Positions 1 to 6,300 of a stretch of 6,909 bases of DNA are shown here, one piece after another (position 1 is the first letter of the stretch; every line of letters begins with the position of its first letter). A model generated the notes under the pieces. It was not told where the DNA came from. It saw only the letters and a program-made list of their open reading frames with translations, and ran no database searches. This stretch comes from an uncultured Planctomycetaceae bacterium (GTDB lineage: Bacteria > Planctomycetota > Planctomycetia > Planctomycetales > Planctomycetaceae): contig CAIJTL010000633.1 of the NCBI GenBank assembly GCA_903823545.1, positions 1 to 6,909 of the forward strand, written 5' to 3'. Both the position numbers and the translations under genes were made by a program.

Positions 1-115
1 AACCAACAACAAAATCAAAACCATGAAACGACAAGCCTACGGATTCCGCGACCAAGAATTCTTCAAACTCAAAATCTATGCGCTCCACGAAGCCAAGTAC
101 GCTTTAGTCGGATGA
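1..115 (+). mobile_element. Right-hand end of an ISL3-type insertion sequence
   Basis: The window opens inside the 3' end of a transposase gene, so only the right end of the element is present. The outer boundary is not certain. The transposase stop is at 113-115, and recognisable DUF1559 homology resumes at about 124-133, so the element ends somewhere between 113 and about 132. A short dyad, TCGGAT-GA-ATCCGA (108-121), straddles the stop codon. The left end is outside the window, so terminal inverted repeats and the target duplication cannot be compared. The insertion explains why the downstream DUF1559 gene lacks its N-terminus. Confidence 0.7.
2..115 (+). CDS. ISL3 family transposase, C-terminal fragment (5' end outside window)
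   Basis: Reading from base 2, 37 codons run to the TGA at 113-115 and are open to the left edge. The peptide begins TNNKIKTMKRQAYGFRD and ends KYALVG. The N-N-K-I-K-x-x-K-R-x-A-Y-G-F/Y-R-x-x-x-x-F-x-L-K-I pattern is the conserved C-terminal tail of DDE transposases of the ISL3 family, after the last catalytic glutamate. The enzyme cuts and rejoins its own IS ends. The catalytic residues lie upstream, outside the window, so activity cannot be judged. The internal ATG at 23 is not a likely start, because family-type sequence continues upstream of it. The TGA overlaps the ATG at 112 of the next reading frame (ATGA). Confidence 0.82.
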   Translation, partial: TNNKIKTMKRQAYGFRDQEFFKLKIYALHEAKYALVG

Positions 116-921
116 ATCCGATTTATCGAGCGTTTCCTCCAGCGAACCTCAAACCGCGTCCCGGCGATCCTGCTGATTTATCATGTGGCGGAAACAATCC
201 GACTTGGTTTGTTCGCTTACTTCCGTCACTTGAGCAGAAATCGTTTTTTGAAAAATGGAACGTGTGGAACTCCTTTGGTAGCCACCCTTCTGCGGTGCGA
301 GAGAAATCGGTCGAAGTCTTTATGTGTCCCACACGCCGTGGTGGCTCCAGCGTGTCTGCCGGACAGACCGTAACAATTACGCTCCCCTGTGGTTGTCCGG
401 CAGGGACGACTCAATTTCCTGGCGGTGCGGCCGGTGACTATGCGGCCAACCAAGGGGACTTGTCACCGGGGGCGATCAATATGCCGACCGATTTTTATTA
501 CGGAGGCAACGGCACAGGAGTCATCATCGCCAGTCGCCCTCGCTGCGATGACATGATGGCTCCCATCAACTGGATCGATAAAATTCGTTTAACGGATTTG
601 GTCGATGGAGTCAGCCACACGCTTCTTGCCGGAGAGAAGCATTTGACGATGGGAAAGATGAACGTCGCCTTGGATGACGTCTCAATTTATGACGGTCTTC
701 ACCTGCCAGCGTTTGCCCGAATTGGTGGTCCAGGAGTTCCATTGGCACGTGATCCGAGTTTTGCGGATTCGAGACTCTACAACTTTGGAAGCTGGCATGT
801 CGGGATCTGCAATTTTGCGTTTGCCGATGGCAGCGTACGTGGACTCAACAACCTGATAAGCACGGAAACGCTCGGTTTGCTCTGCAATCGTAAAGATGGT
901 CAAGCCCCGCTCGAGGAGTAG
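112..921 (+). pseudogene. DUF1559 family protein, N-terminally truncated by IS insertion
   Basis: The 269-codon frame has clear DUF1559 sequence. An early YRAFPPAN (residues 5-12) matches the segment that normally lies about 70 residues into the protein. N-P-T-W-F-V-R-L-L-P-x-L-E-Q (29-42) and CPTRR (72-76) follow. The C-terminal signature is FGSWHVGICNFAFADGSV (225-242), then a TLGLLCNRKDGQ tail. The type IV prepilin-like N-terminus (G/FTLIE cleavage site, hydrophobic helix, AAR-RxQC-NNLKQI segment) is missing, a loss of about 60-65 residues judged against the intact paralogue at 1484-2404. The missing part stops exactly where the ISL3 transposase ends, so insertion or IS-mediated deletion is the simplest cause. 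Without the export/anchor helix the product should stay cytoplasmic and is unlikely to work as the family does. The ATG at 112 overlaps the transposase stop, so coupled translation is possible. No internal frameshift was seen. The family's precise function is unknown. Confidence 0.8.
913..918 (+). promoter_or_regulatory. Ribosome binding site deciding a TTG start
   Basis: GAGGAG lies 7 nt upstream of TTG 926, inside the last codons of the DUF1559 remnant. The alternative upstream ATG at 896 has no comparable purine-rich site before it. The site therefore favours the TTG as the start of the lipoprotein gene. Confidence 0.65.
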
Positions 922-925
922 AACA

Positions 926-1348
926 TTGACTAAATCGCATCGCATCTGGATCTGGGCAGTAATTATTGCTTCTGTTGGATGCGGATCGCACGGTCCGAAA
1001 ACTTATCCGGTCACAGGGGAGGTCGTGTTTGAAGACGGTGTTGCACTGCAAGGTGGAATCGTCGAATTCACGTCCGCTATAGAAAAGATTTCATCGCAAG
1101 GAATCATCAAGCCTGACGGAAAATTCCACCTGACAACCATCCGTGATGGAGATGGTGCAGTCGAAGGAGAGCACCGTGCGATCGTCATGTATCAATTTGC
1201 AGATGGTCTTGTTCAACACAATCACGATGCGAAAGCATTCCGTCGTCCCGACAAAAAATTCGCAAGCTACAAGACATCCGAACTTAAATTCACCGTTCGC
1301 TCGGCCGAAAAGAATCACATCAAAATCACGATTACCCAAGAAAAATAG
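926..1348 (+). CDS. Small planctomycete lipoprotein with transthyretin-like (carboxypeptidase-regulatory-like) fold
   Basis: From TTG 926 the product is 140 residues. It begins with a compact lipoprotein signal: a short basic start (MTKSHR), a hydrophobic core (IWIWAVIIAS), and V-G-C with the lipidated cysteine at residue 19. The mature part opens with TYPVTGEVVFEDG, followed by G-x-I-x-P-D-G-K-F-x-L and the strand ELKFTVRSAEKNHIKITI. This is the usual pattern of the small beta-sandwich lipoproteins that planctomycetes encode directly after DUF1559 genes. The gene starts 4 nt after the DUF1559 stop, so the two were probably one transcript. It may now depend on read-through from the IS. An ATG at 896 would give 150 residues, but it places basic residues ahead of a longer N-region and lacks a ribosome binding site. 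The biological role is unknown; anchoring to a membrane facing the periplasm is inferred from the lipobox. Confidence 0.78.
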   Translation: MTKSHRIWIWAVIIASVGCGSHGPKTYPVTGEVVFEDGVALQGGIVEFTSAIEKISSQGIIKPDGKFHLTTIRDGDGAVEGEHRAIVMYQFADGLVQHNHDAKAFRRPDKKFASYKTSELKFTVRSAEKNHIKITITQEK

Positions 1349-1432
1349 GTCGAACTTCAGCGAAGGATTGGCACTCGCTTATAAACACGCTTCGTGTGTG
1401 CAAGCCGACCACGAATTCCCGGCATGACAACC

Positions 1433-1466
1433 AGCGTCCCCGGTAGACTTCACGACCGGGGACGCT
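1433..1466. terminator. Strong stem-loop between convergent genes (likely bidirectional terminator)
   Basis: AGCGTCCCCGGT (1433-1444) and ACCGGGGACGCT (1455-1466) form a perfect 12-bp GC-rich stem with a 10-nt loop. It sits between the plus-strand lipoprotein stop (1348) and the minus-strand DUF1559 stop (1484), where a terminator serving both directions is expected. On the plus strand the stem is followed by a broken T-rich run (TTGCTGTGTT). On the minus strand there is no T run, so termination there would be less canonical. Confidence 0.72.
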
Positions 1467-1483
1467 TTGCTGTGTTGCCGCCG

Positions 1484-2404
1484 CTAATAATTCGTCAGTG
1501 ATTCTCGCCCCGCTTTGGTGGTGAGTGCTTGGAAGACTTCAGTGGAAACTGCTTGGCTGAGGAACTTCACTCGACCATCCCCCATCAGGAAGTGAGCCCC
1601 TTGCGGGTGAGCGCTGCTAAAGTCGTCAATATGTGCGGATGGGTGATTGGGAGTATGGTCCGAGACCGCCAAGGTCCGCACAAATGCTTCTTCGCCGGCT
1701 GGAATGATTCCCATCCAAGTCGAATGCCACTCGGGGAAAACGGAAGTGTTCGTGCGATGTTCGCCGACCAAGAACGTTGTGCTGAGCCCATCGGAAATAT
1801 CAACAAACCGAGTTGGCCGATTATGGCAGAACACACCGTTGCCGGAAAAAATCATTCCCGGTGGAGTGAGTGCGACATCGTCTAAGTCAGTTGTTCCAAA
1901 GCTGCCCACATAATTGGCGGTTGGCAAACTAACAATTGGTGCTCCGGTGGCCTCATTCTTGAGCAACCATGTTTCCGGCGACGGATCGGACGGGCACCGA
2001 AACGCCGGTAGCGCCTGGTCTCGAATGTTCGCGTTCGACGCATGATCAATGGTCGCGTTGAAATTGATTTTGCGGTGCAGCGCAGTGTTGTCTAACTGGG
2101 GCAACAAATGGGATGCCCAGCTCCAGCCGGTCGGTCCGACAACGTTGGGAACACCACCGGCAACACCGAGCCAACCTGGTGGCAGACACTTCGCGTTTTC
2201 GTGGTAGCTGTGCAGCGCAATTCCAATTTGCTTCAGGTTGTTCTGACATTGAGACCTTCGCGCGGCTTCGCGAGCCTGCTGGACCGCAGGCAAAAGCAAC
2301 GCGATCAAAATAGCGATAATGGCAATGACAACGAGCAACTCAATCAGCGTGAATCCACGCGAAGATTGAGGGGAACGATTGAAGGGAATATTTGCAGAAT
2401 TCAT
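1484..2404 (-). CDS. DUF1559 family protein with type IV prepilin-like N-terminus (intact)
   Basis: This 306-residue product is full length for the family. A leader of 17 residues ends at R16-G17, followed by FTLIELLVVIAIIAILIALL with glutamate at the +5 position (E22). This is the classic prepilin peptidase (PilD) cleavage and methylation site plus hydrophobic helix (N_methyl motif). Next come AREAARRSQCQNNLKQIG, the HSYHENAKCLPPGW segment (66-78), FRCPSDPSP, and the C-terminal HPQGAHFLMGDGRV (266-279). The protein is probably processed and displayed as a pseudopilin-like envelope protein, but the real role of these highly multiplied planctomycete proteins is not established. The ATG at 2402-2404 has GAGGAG 10 nt upstream. 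The gene lies 207 bp downstream of the histidine-rich gene on the same strand and converges on the truncated DUF1559/lipoprotein pair. No lipoprotein partner follows it. Confidence 0.93.
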   Translation of the reverse strand: MNSANIPFNRSPQSSRGFTLIELLVVIAIIAILIALLLPAVQQAREAARRSQCQNNLKQIGIALHSYHENAKCLPPGWLGVAGGVPNVVGPTGWSWASHLLPQLDNTALHRKINFNATIDHASNANIRDQALPAFRCPSDPSPETWLLKNEATGAPIVSLPTANYVGSFGTTDLDDVALTPPGMIFSGNGVFCHNRPTRFVDISDGLSTTFLVGEHRTNTSVFPEWHSTWMGIIPAGEEAFVRTLAVSDHTPNHPSAHIDDFSSAHPQGAHFLMGDGRVKFLSQAVSTEVFQALTTKAGRESLTNY

Positions 2405-2414
2405 CGAAAGAAAT

Positions 2415-2420
2415 CTCCTC
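2415..2420 (-). promoter_or_regulatory. Shine-Dalgarno of the intact DUF1559 gene
   Basis: On the minus strand GAGGAG lies 10 nt before the ATG at 2404. It is the distal half of GCTCTGAGGAG (minus strand, 2425 to 2415). The exact complement of that 11-mer occurs near the 3' end of the upstream histidine-rich gene (2630-2640), so this ribosome binding site could be masked in a shared transcript. Confidence 0.6.
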
Positions 2421-2552
2421 AGAGCAAATGAAAACCGACATCAAGCCACCACGCCAGCAAAACGCAATGCGGTCGGAAATCGAAAACAGAGCGCGTTCAA
2501 ACATCGCCTAAGACTGGCGAAATCGAACGTCGAAGACATTGATGACTCCAGG

Positions 2553-2585
2553 GTCAGCCAAGCACATGACGCGGCTTTGGCTGAC
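2553..2585 (-). other. Hairpin, second of a tandem pair downstream of the histidine-rich gene
   Basis: GTCAGCCAA (2553-2561) and TTGGCTGAC (2577-2585) form a perfect 9-bp stem around a 15-nt loop. It directly abuts the hairpin at 2586-2616 with no spacer. In the minus-strand transcript it follows that hairpin and precedes the DUF1559 leader. No T tract follows it, so it is not a textbook intrinsic terminator. It may be a processing or stability element, or part of an attenuator. Confidence 0.5.
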
Positions 2586-2616
2586 GCTAATCAGCAATGA
2601 GTTGCTGCTGATTAGC
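2586..2616 (-). terminator. Hairpin overlapping the stop codon of the histidine-rich gene (possible terminator or attenuator)
   Basis: GCTAATCAGCA (2586-2596) and TGCTGATTAGC (2606-2616) form a perfect 11-bp stem with a 9-nt loop. The minus-strand stop codon TAA (2612-2614) lies inside the stem. The structure is well placed to end or partly block transcription between the histidine-rich gene and the DUF1559 gene. A T tract is missing, so intrinsic termination is uncertain. A competing short stem is also possible (GTTGCT 2601-2606 with AGCAAC 2621-2626). Confidence 0.5.
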
Positions 2617-3088
2617 AAGAAGCAACAACGCTCTGAGGAGGAGCACGCGGGGCTGCGACAGTCGTAGTCGGCTGAGCTTCACACTGCGATTTCGTCGCCA
2701 CTGCGACGATCGCGAGGCAAACTTCCGAGCGAACGATTGTGACGCTCGGTGGTGCCGAGTGGTGCAGACCCAAGAATTGACACAACGAACAATCATCGTG
2801 TCGGCAAGGAACCGGGCTGTTCGCCGGACCTTGCTGCTGCTCCAAGTGGTCGTGGTCCGTTGCATGCGAATGTGTGTGCGATTGCGACGACGAATGTTGA
2901 TGCTTGTGGCTGTGCCGACAACCGTGACCGTGTGAATGAGAGGCGGTCAGGGTCGCGGTCTTGTGCTGTGACGCCACCGAGCACTCGACATGTTCATGCC
3001 GATGACTCAACGCCAACGTAGTCCCCACGAGGAGCCAAACGGCCCACGCGGCAACCAAACAGCGGCGTAAAAGTGTGTGGTACATCAT
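2612..3088 (-). CDS. Exported histidine-rich, probable metal-binding small protein
   Basis: The 158-residue product starts with a signal-peptide-like segment: basic R8-R9, then a hydrophobic stretch CLVAAWAVWLLVGTTLA ending near residue 26. The mature part holds 19 of the protein's 20 histidines. Most are in a low-complexity HxH region (residues 51-81) with HSHGHGCRHSHKHQH and HTHSHATDHDH. It is followed by a compact cysteine/histidine knot, CRHDDCSLCQF (95-105) with C95, H97, C100 and C103, and H109-H110. Such sequences bind Zn, Ni, Co or Cu. A periplasmic or surface metal buffer or chaperone is the likely role. The layout of signal, His-rich linker and CxxC resembles DUF2946-type small exported proteins, but this is tentative. 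No efflux pump or metal regulator lies next to it here. The ATG at 3086-3088 is followed by a second ATG (MM); neither has a clear ribosome binding site. Confidence 0.72.
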   Translation of the reverse strand: MMYHTLLRRCLVAAWAVWLLVGTTLALSHRHEHVECSVASQHKTATLTASHSHGHGCRHSHKHQHSSSQSHTHSHATDHDHLEQQQGPANSPVPCRHDDCSLCQFLGLHHSAPPSVTIVRSEVCLAIVAVATKSQCEAQPTTTVAAPRAPPQSVVASC

Positions 3089-3092
3089 CGAG

Positions 3093-3182
3093 TCACAAAG
3101 AGTTCAGACAACGAACATGGCGAAAGAATTCAGTGGTCACAATACGGCAAATGGCTGCTCTTGTGACGGACGACTTTCACAA
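3093..3182 (-). promoter_or_regulatory. Cluster of TCACAA/TTGTGA motifs upstream of the histidine-rich gene
   Basis: TCACAA occurs at 3093-3098, 3137-3142 and 3177-3182, and its reverse complement TTGTGA at 3161-3166. All lie in the 222-bp gap between the ATPase stop (3311) and the histidine-rich start (3088). Three of the four extend to GTCACAA. TTGTGA-N10-TCACAA (3161-3182) is a dyad, and the first two copies are 44 bp apart. This could be a repressor or activator binding array, but no promoter boxes could be assigned with confidence. Apart from these motifs nothing was recognised in the gap. Confidence 0.3.
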
Positions 3183-3310
3183 AGTGAGCGGAATTGTGGG
3201 GAGCACCGTTCCGTCGAACAACACAAGATCTGTGAATTTTGGGCGAGTTAATCCTGCTCCGTCGCTGAATGGTCGGAAAACCTGCCTCCGATTAGCTCTC
3301 GAACAGACAT

Positions 3311-6300
3311 TCAAACGATGGTGAATTGAGTGAGGTCGTCGTTCGCTGAAGCATGGGGCGGCGCGAGTTCCGTTACGAGCGGCTGCCAGCGGTGAGCGAC
3401 ATTGTCGAGCCATTCAGACGGCGGCGGGCCGTACGGACGGAATTTTTCGTTGGTCCCCTGGTCGACCATGTGCAGGATCGCTCGATTGGTTCCGAGCCGA
3501 CCAGCGACCGGACTATCGATGAGATTACTGGAATCTGACGCGCTCATCTGGAACACGATTCGTAATTCGAATTCGCGAAGCGTTTGCGAGCTGAACCAAC
3601 GGCTGACGTTGTTGTACGTATCGCTCCAAATCAACCAATGAATGCCCAGCCCCGGCCCGTTCTTCAGCAGGTCGAGGAACATCTTGCTGGGACTGACCTT
3701 CTTCTCGCCACCGCTGCTCAGGCTGAATCCAAAATCGTCATCGGACTTACGCAGATCGCGGAACCGACCGATGTTGAACACGACGACGAAAATCGGAGCA
3801 TGATCGCGTGATGCTGACTTCTCACGACGCGACATCTCGGCGGCGAGTCCCGTGAGGATTTCGGGCACGTCACGCGGATCGCCGACTCGCATCTCGTGTG
3901 GCAAAGTCTGCTGCAATTGCACCCAAGTCTGCGATGAGACCGCGTCGCCAATGCTTCCATCAAGGATGATGAACTGTGCGCAACCGCCTTGCTTCGGATT
4001 TCTTGTTTCCTGCTCCCCGCTTCCCGCATCGTCTTCCGGTTCAACCACTCGCTGGCGCGTTGTGCTTGATATTGCTGGTGGCAACTGGCAGGCCAAGCTG
4101 ACGATGCCGGCTGCCAACATGCCGACGGCTGCCGGCTCGGCTTGTCCGACGATGAGCAGATTTTGGCCACCCTGTTGGTGAAAGCCGACGGTCGTCGGAT
4201 CTTTGATCGCGACCGCTTCACCGAGCCATGCGATCTGTTGTTGTTGCGGGGCGCCCCACAGAGGCGTGCTGATCAATGCTTCCAAGTCACCGTTGCGGCG
4301 TGGATCGGCGGGGATGTTTCCTTCGAAGATGATCGCTGGAGCCATGCGAACGTTGCGGCGAGCGGTGATTTCTTGAATCTTGTCGAGATGCACGTCGCGT
4401 CGTGAATCAGGCAACCATGCGATCTGAAATGGATGATTTCCTTCGACCAAACCGTTCGCGTCGTTGTAGATCGCTTCGCCGGGTCGAGTCAGCAGGCGAG
4501 CGGCGGTGTTGTCTTCGCTGAGAATCAGGTGAGCGTCGCTCTCGCTGCACTGCAACGCGATTCGCACAGCCATCTGGCCGAGCGTGCTGCGGGCCAGCGA
4601 ATACGCTCCGCCGAGTGTTTGCGAACCGAGCAAGACGTGAATGCCAAACGCGCGGCCTTGTCGCACGAGTCGATCGAGCAACAGGGCCGCCGTTTGCGAA
4701 TGCTTGTCATCTTCCACAAAGAACTCTTGAAACTCGTCAACAACGAACAGAATGCGCGGCATCCGTTCTTGCGGTCGAGCGTCGCGATAACCGGCCAAGT
4801 CCTGTACGCCCACGTCTCGGAATAAGTCGCCTCGCTCTTTCAGAATGGCGTCCAAGCGTTCGAGAACACTGACACCGAACTCGCGATCGCTCTCGATGGC
4901 GATGACTCGCGCGTGTGGCAATTCGTGAGTCGCATAGGTTTTGAATTCGACCCCCTTCTTGAAGTCGATCAGATAGAACTCAAGTTGATCCGGTCCGTAA
5001 TGCAACGCCGCGTTGGTAATGAGAATGTGCAGGAAGGTCGATTTACCCGAGCCAGTCTTACCCGCGATGAGCACGTGCTGCGAAGTTCCTTTGCCCAAGC
5101 GGAGATTCTGCAACTTCGTCGCCCCCGCTCGCCCCAGTGGAACATCCAGGCCACCTCGGCTATCGCTGGTCCAGATATTGGCCTCCTTCGGCGCAATCCG
5201 CTCAAACGCGACTTCGACACGGCGAGCGTCTTTCGATTCATGGCCAGCGGCTCGCACGAGCTTCGTGAAGAGCTCCGGATCGGGCGGAAGATCGAGCGTC
5301 AACGGCAGCACTTTGAGTTCATCATCGCGGGCGACAAATTGAGCTTCACGGTCTGATGTGGCTTTCTCCCAATCGAAGACGGTTGCGTTGTCTTCCAAAT
5401 CCTTGAGGTCAAAGTTCAACGGCAAACGGAGCTTGCTATCAACGCTCATTAGCGCGAACACACCGCAGCGTGGGCCGCTCGTCGCGATGCTGACTAAGCG
5501 CCGAGCCGCTTGTTCGCTGAAGTTCGCAGGGAAGTTTGCGACGACGAGAACGTGATAAGGCTCGGCCACTTCTCCGGCATGAACGTTGTATTCTTGAATC
5601 GAACGGAATTCGTTGCGGAGATATTTCTGGAAGACGTTCTCCATGTGCTCCGTCAGATCCGCCAAGCGTTGTTCAATCTGAGCCTGCTCAGTCCAGATGC
5701 GGCCGGTGATCATCAACTCGTCGAAGTCCGCGAGGTGCATGAACGCGGCAAAGTTATCGCCGAGTCCGACGGGATCGAGGATCGTGAATCGAACCTTCCC
5801 GCCAGGGACCGTCGTGAGCAAACGGAGCATCGTGTTTTGTAGCACTTCGACCGCCGCAGGCCGTCCCTCGTCAGCGACCTTCAGGAGCAACGACGGACGC
5901 TCTGGAAACGGCAGGCAAGCTGGCAACGTGAACGATGTTTGTGCCGGAACCAGTTGAGGTTCATGAGGAACTCCGTCCGGAATCATCGCCAGATCAATCG
6001 CGAAGTCACCGAGCCGAATTGCGGGTGGAATTTGCGTCGGCAACTGAAGTGGAGAGCTTCCGAGCGTTTGCCAATCGCGAAACCACTCATCGCAAAGTTG
6101 GTTGGCGTTCGCTGCGTCGTCGACCAATTCTTGCCAGCCTTCGAGCCAAGTCGACGCCATGTTCAACCACGATTGCTGAAAACGCTCCGTGCAGGCGGCG
6201 ACCTCTTCATCGTGCTGCTTGCTCCGCTTATCGATCTCCCAATCGAAACGCTGCTTGAGCTTTTCGAATCGCGCAGGAAATTCTGTTTCCGCAGCCATCA

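Larger units (their letters stand above)
2415..2640. repeat. 11-bp perfect inverted repeat bracketing an intergenic region
   Basis: CTCCTCAGAGC at 2415-2425 and GCTCTGAGGAG at 2630-2640 are exact reverse complements, with mismatches immediately outside. The left copy contains the DUF1559 Shine-Dalgarno sequence; the right copy lies inside the last codons of the histidine-rich gene. Between them are 204 bases that hold two tandem hairpins at the right-hand end and nothing else recognisable. Confidence 0.55.

Noticed and set aside
1385..1397. Small hairpin ACACG-CTT-CGTGT
   Set aside because: Only 5 bp with a 3-nt loop; too weak to call next to the strong 12-bp terminator at 1433-1466.
1529..1885. 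Plus-strand frames opposite the intact DUF1559 gene (also 2108-2431)
   Set aside because: Antisense shadows of a gene with unmistakable DUF1559 sequence.
2426..2552. Possible sigma-70 promoter for the intact DUF1559 gene
   Set aside because: Several TTGATG- or TTGAAC-like hexamers occur on the minus strand, but none has a convincing -10 box at the right distance.
2861..3005. Low-complexity repeat-like DNA, considered as a CRISPR or tandem array
   Set aside because: It is the coding DNA of the histidine-rich tract (CAC/CAT/AGC codons); there is no fixed repeat-spacer unit.
3177..3413. Minus-strand frame running from the ATPase 3' end into the 3089-3310 gap
   Set aside because: Considered as a small gene in the gap, but it starts within the ATPase coding sequence, lacks a ribosome binding site, and shows no signal peptide or known motif.
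3718..4221. 167-codon minus-strand frame overlapping ATPase module 3
   Set aside because: Same strand but a different frame from the ATPase. It has no family motif, and the ATPase frame reads continuously through with its Walker-like positions in order.
5510..5842. Long plus-strand open frames across the ATPase gene (also 4433-4825, 4913-5356, 5939-6412)
   Set aside because: They are antisense to a gene with clear domain sequence. Their translations show no recognisable motif and are rich in the Arg/Ser/Ala pattern typical of shadow frames, and no ribosome binding sites were evident.
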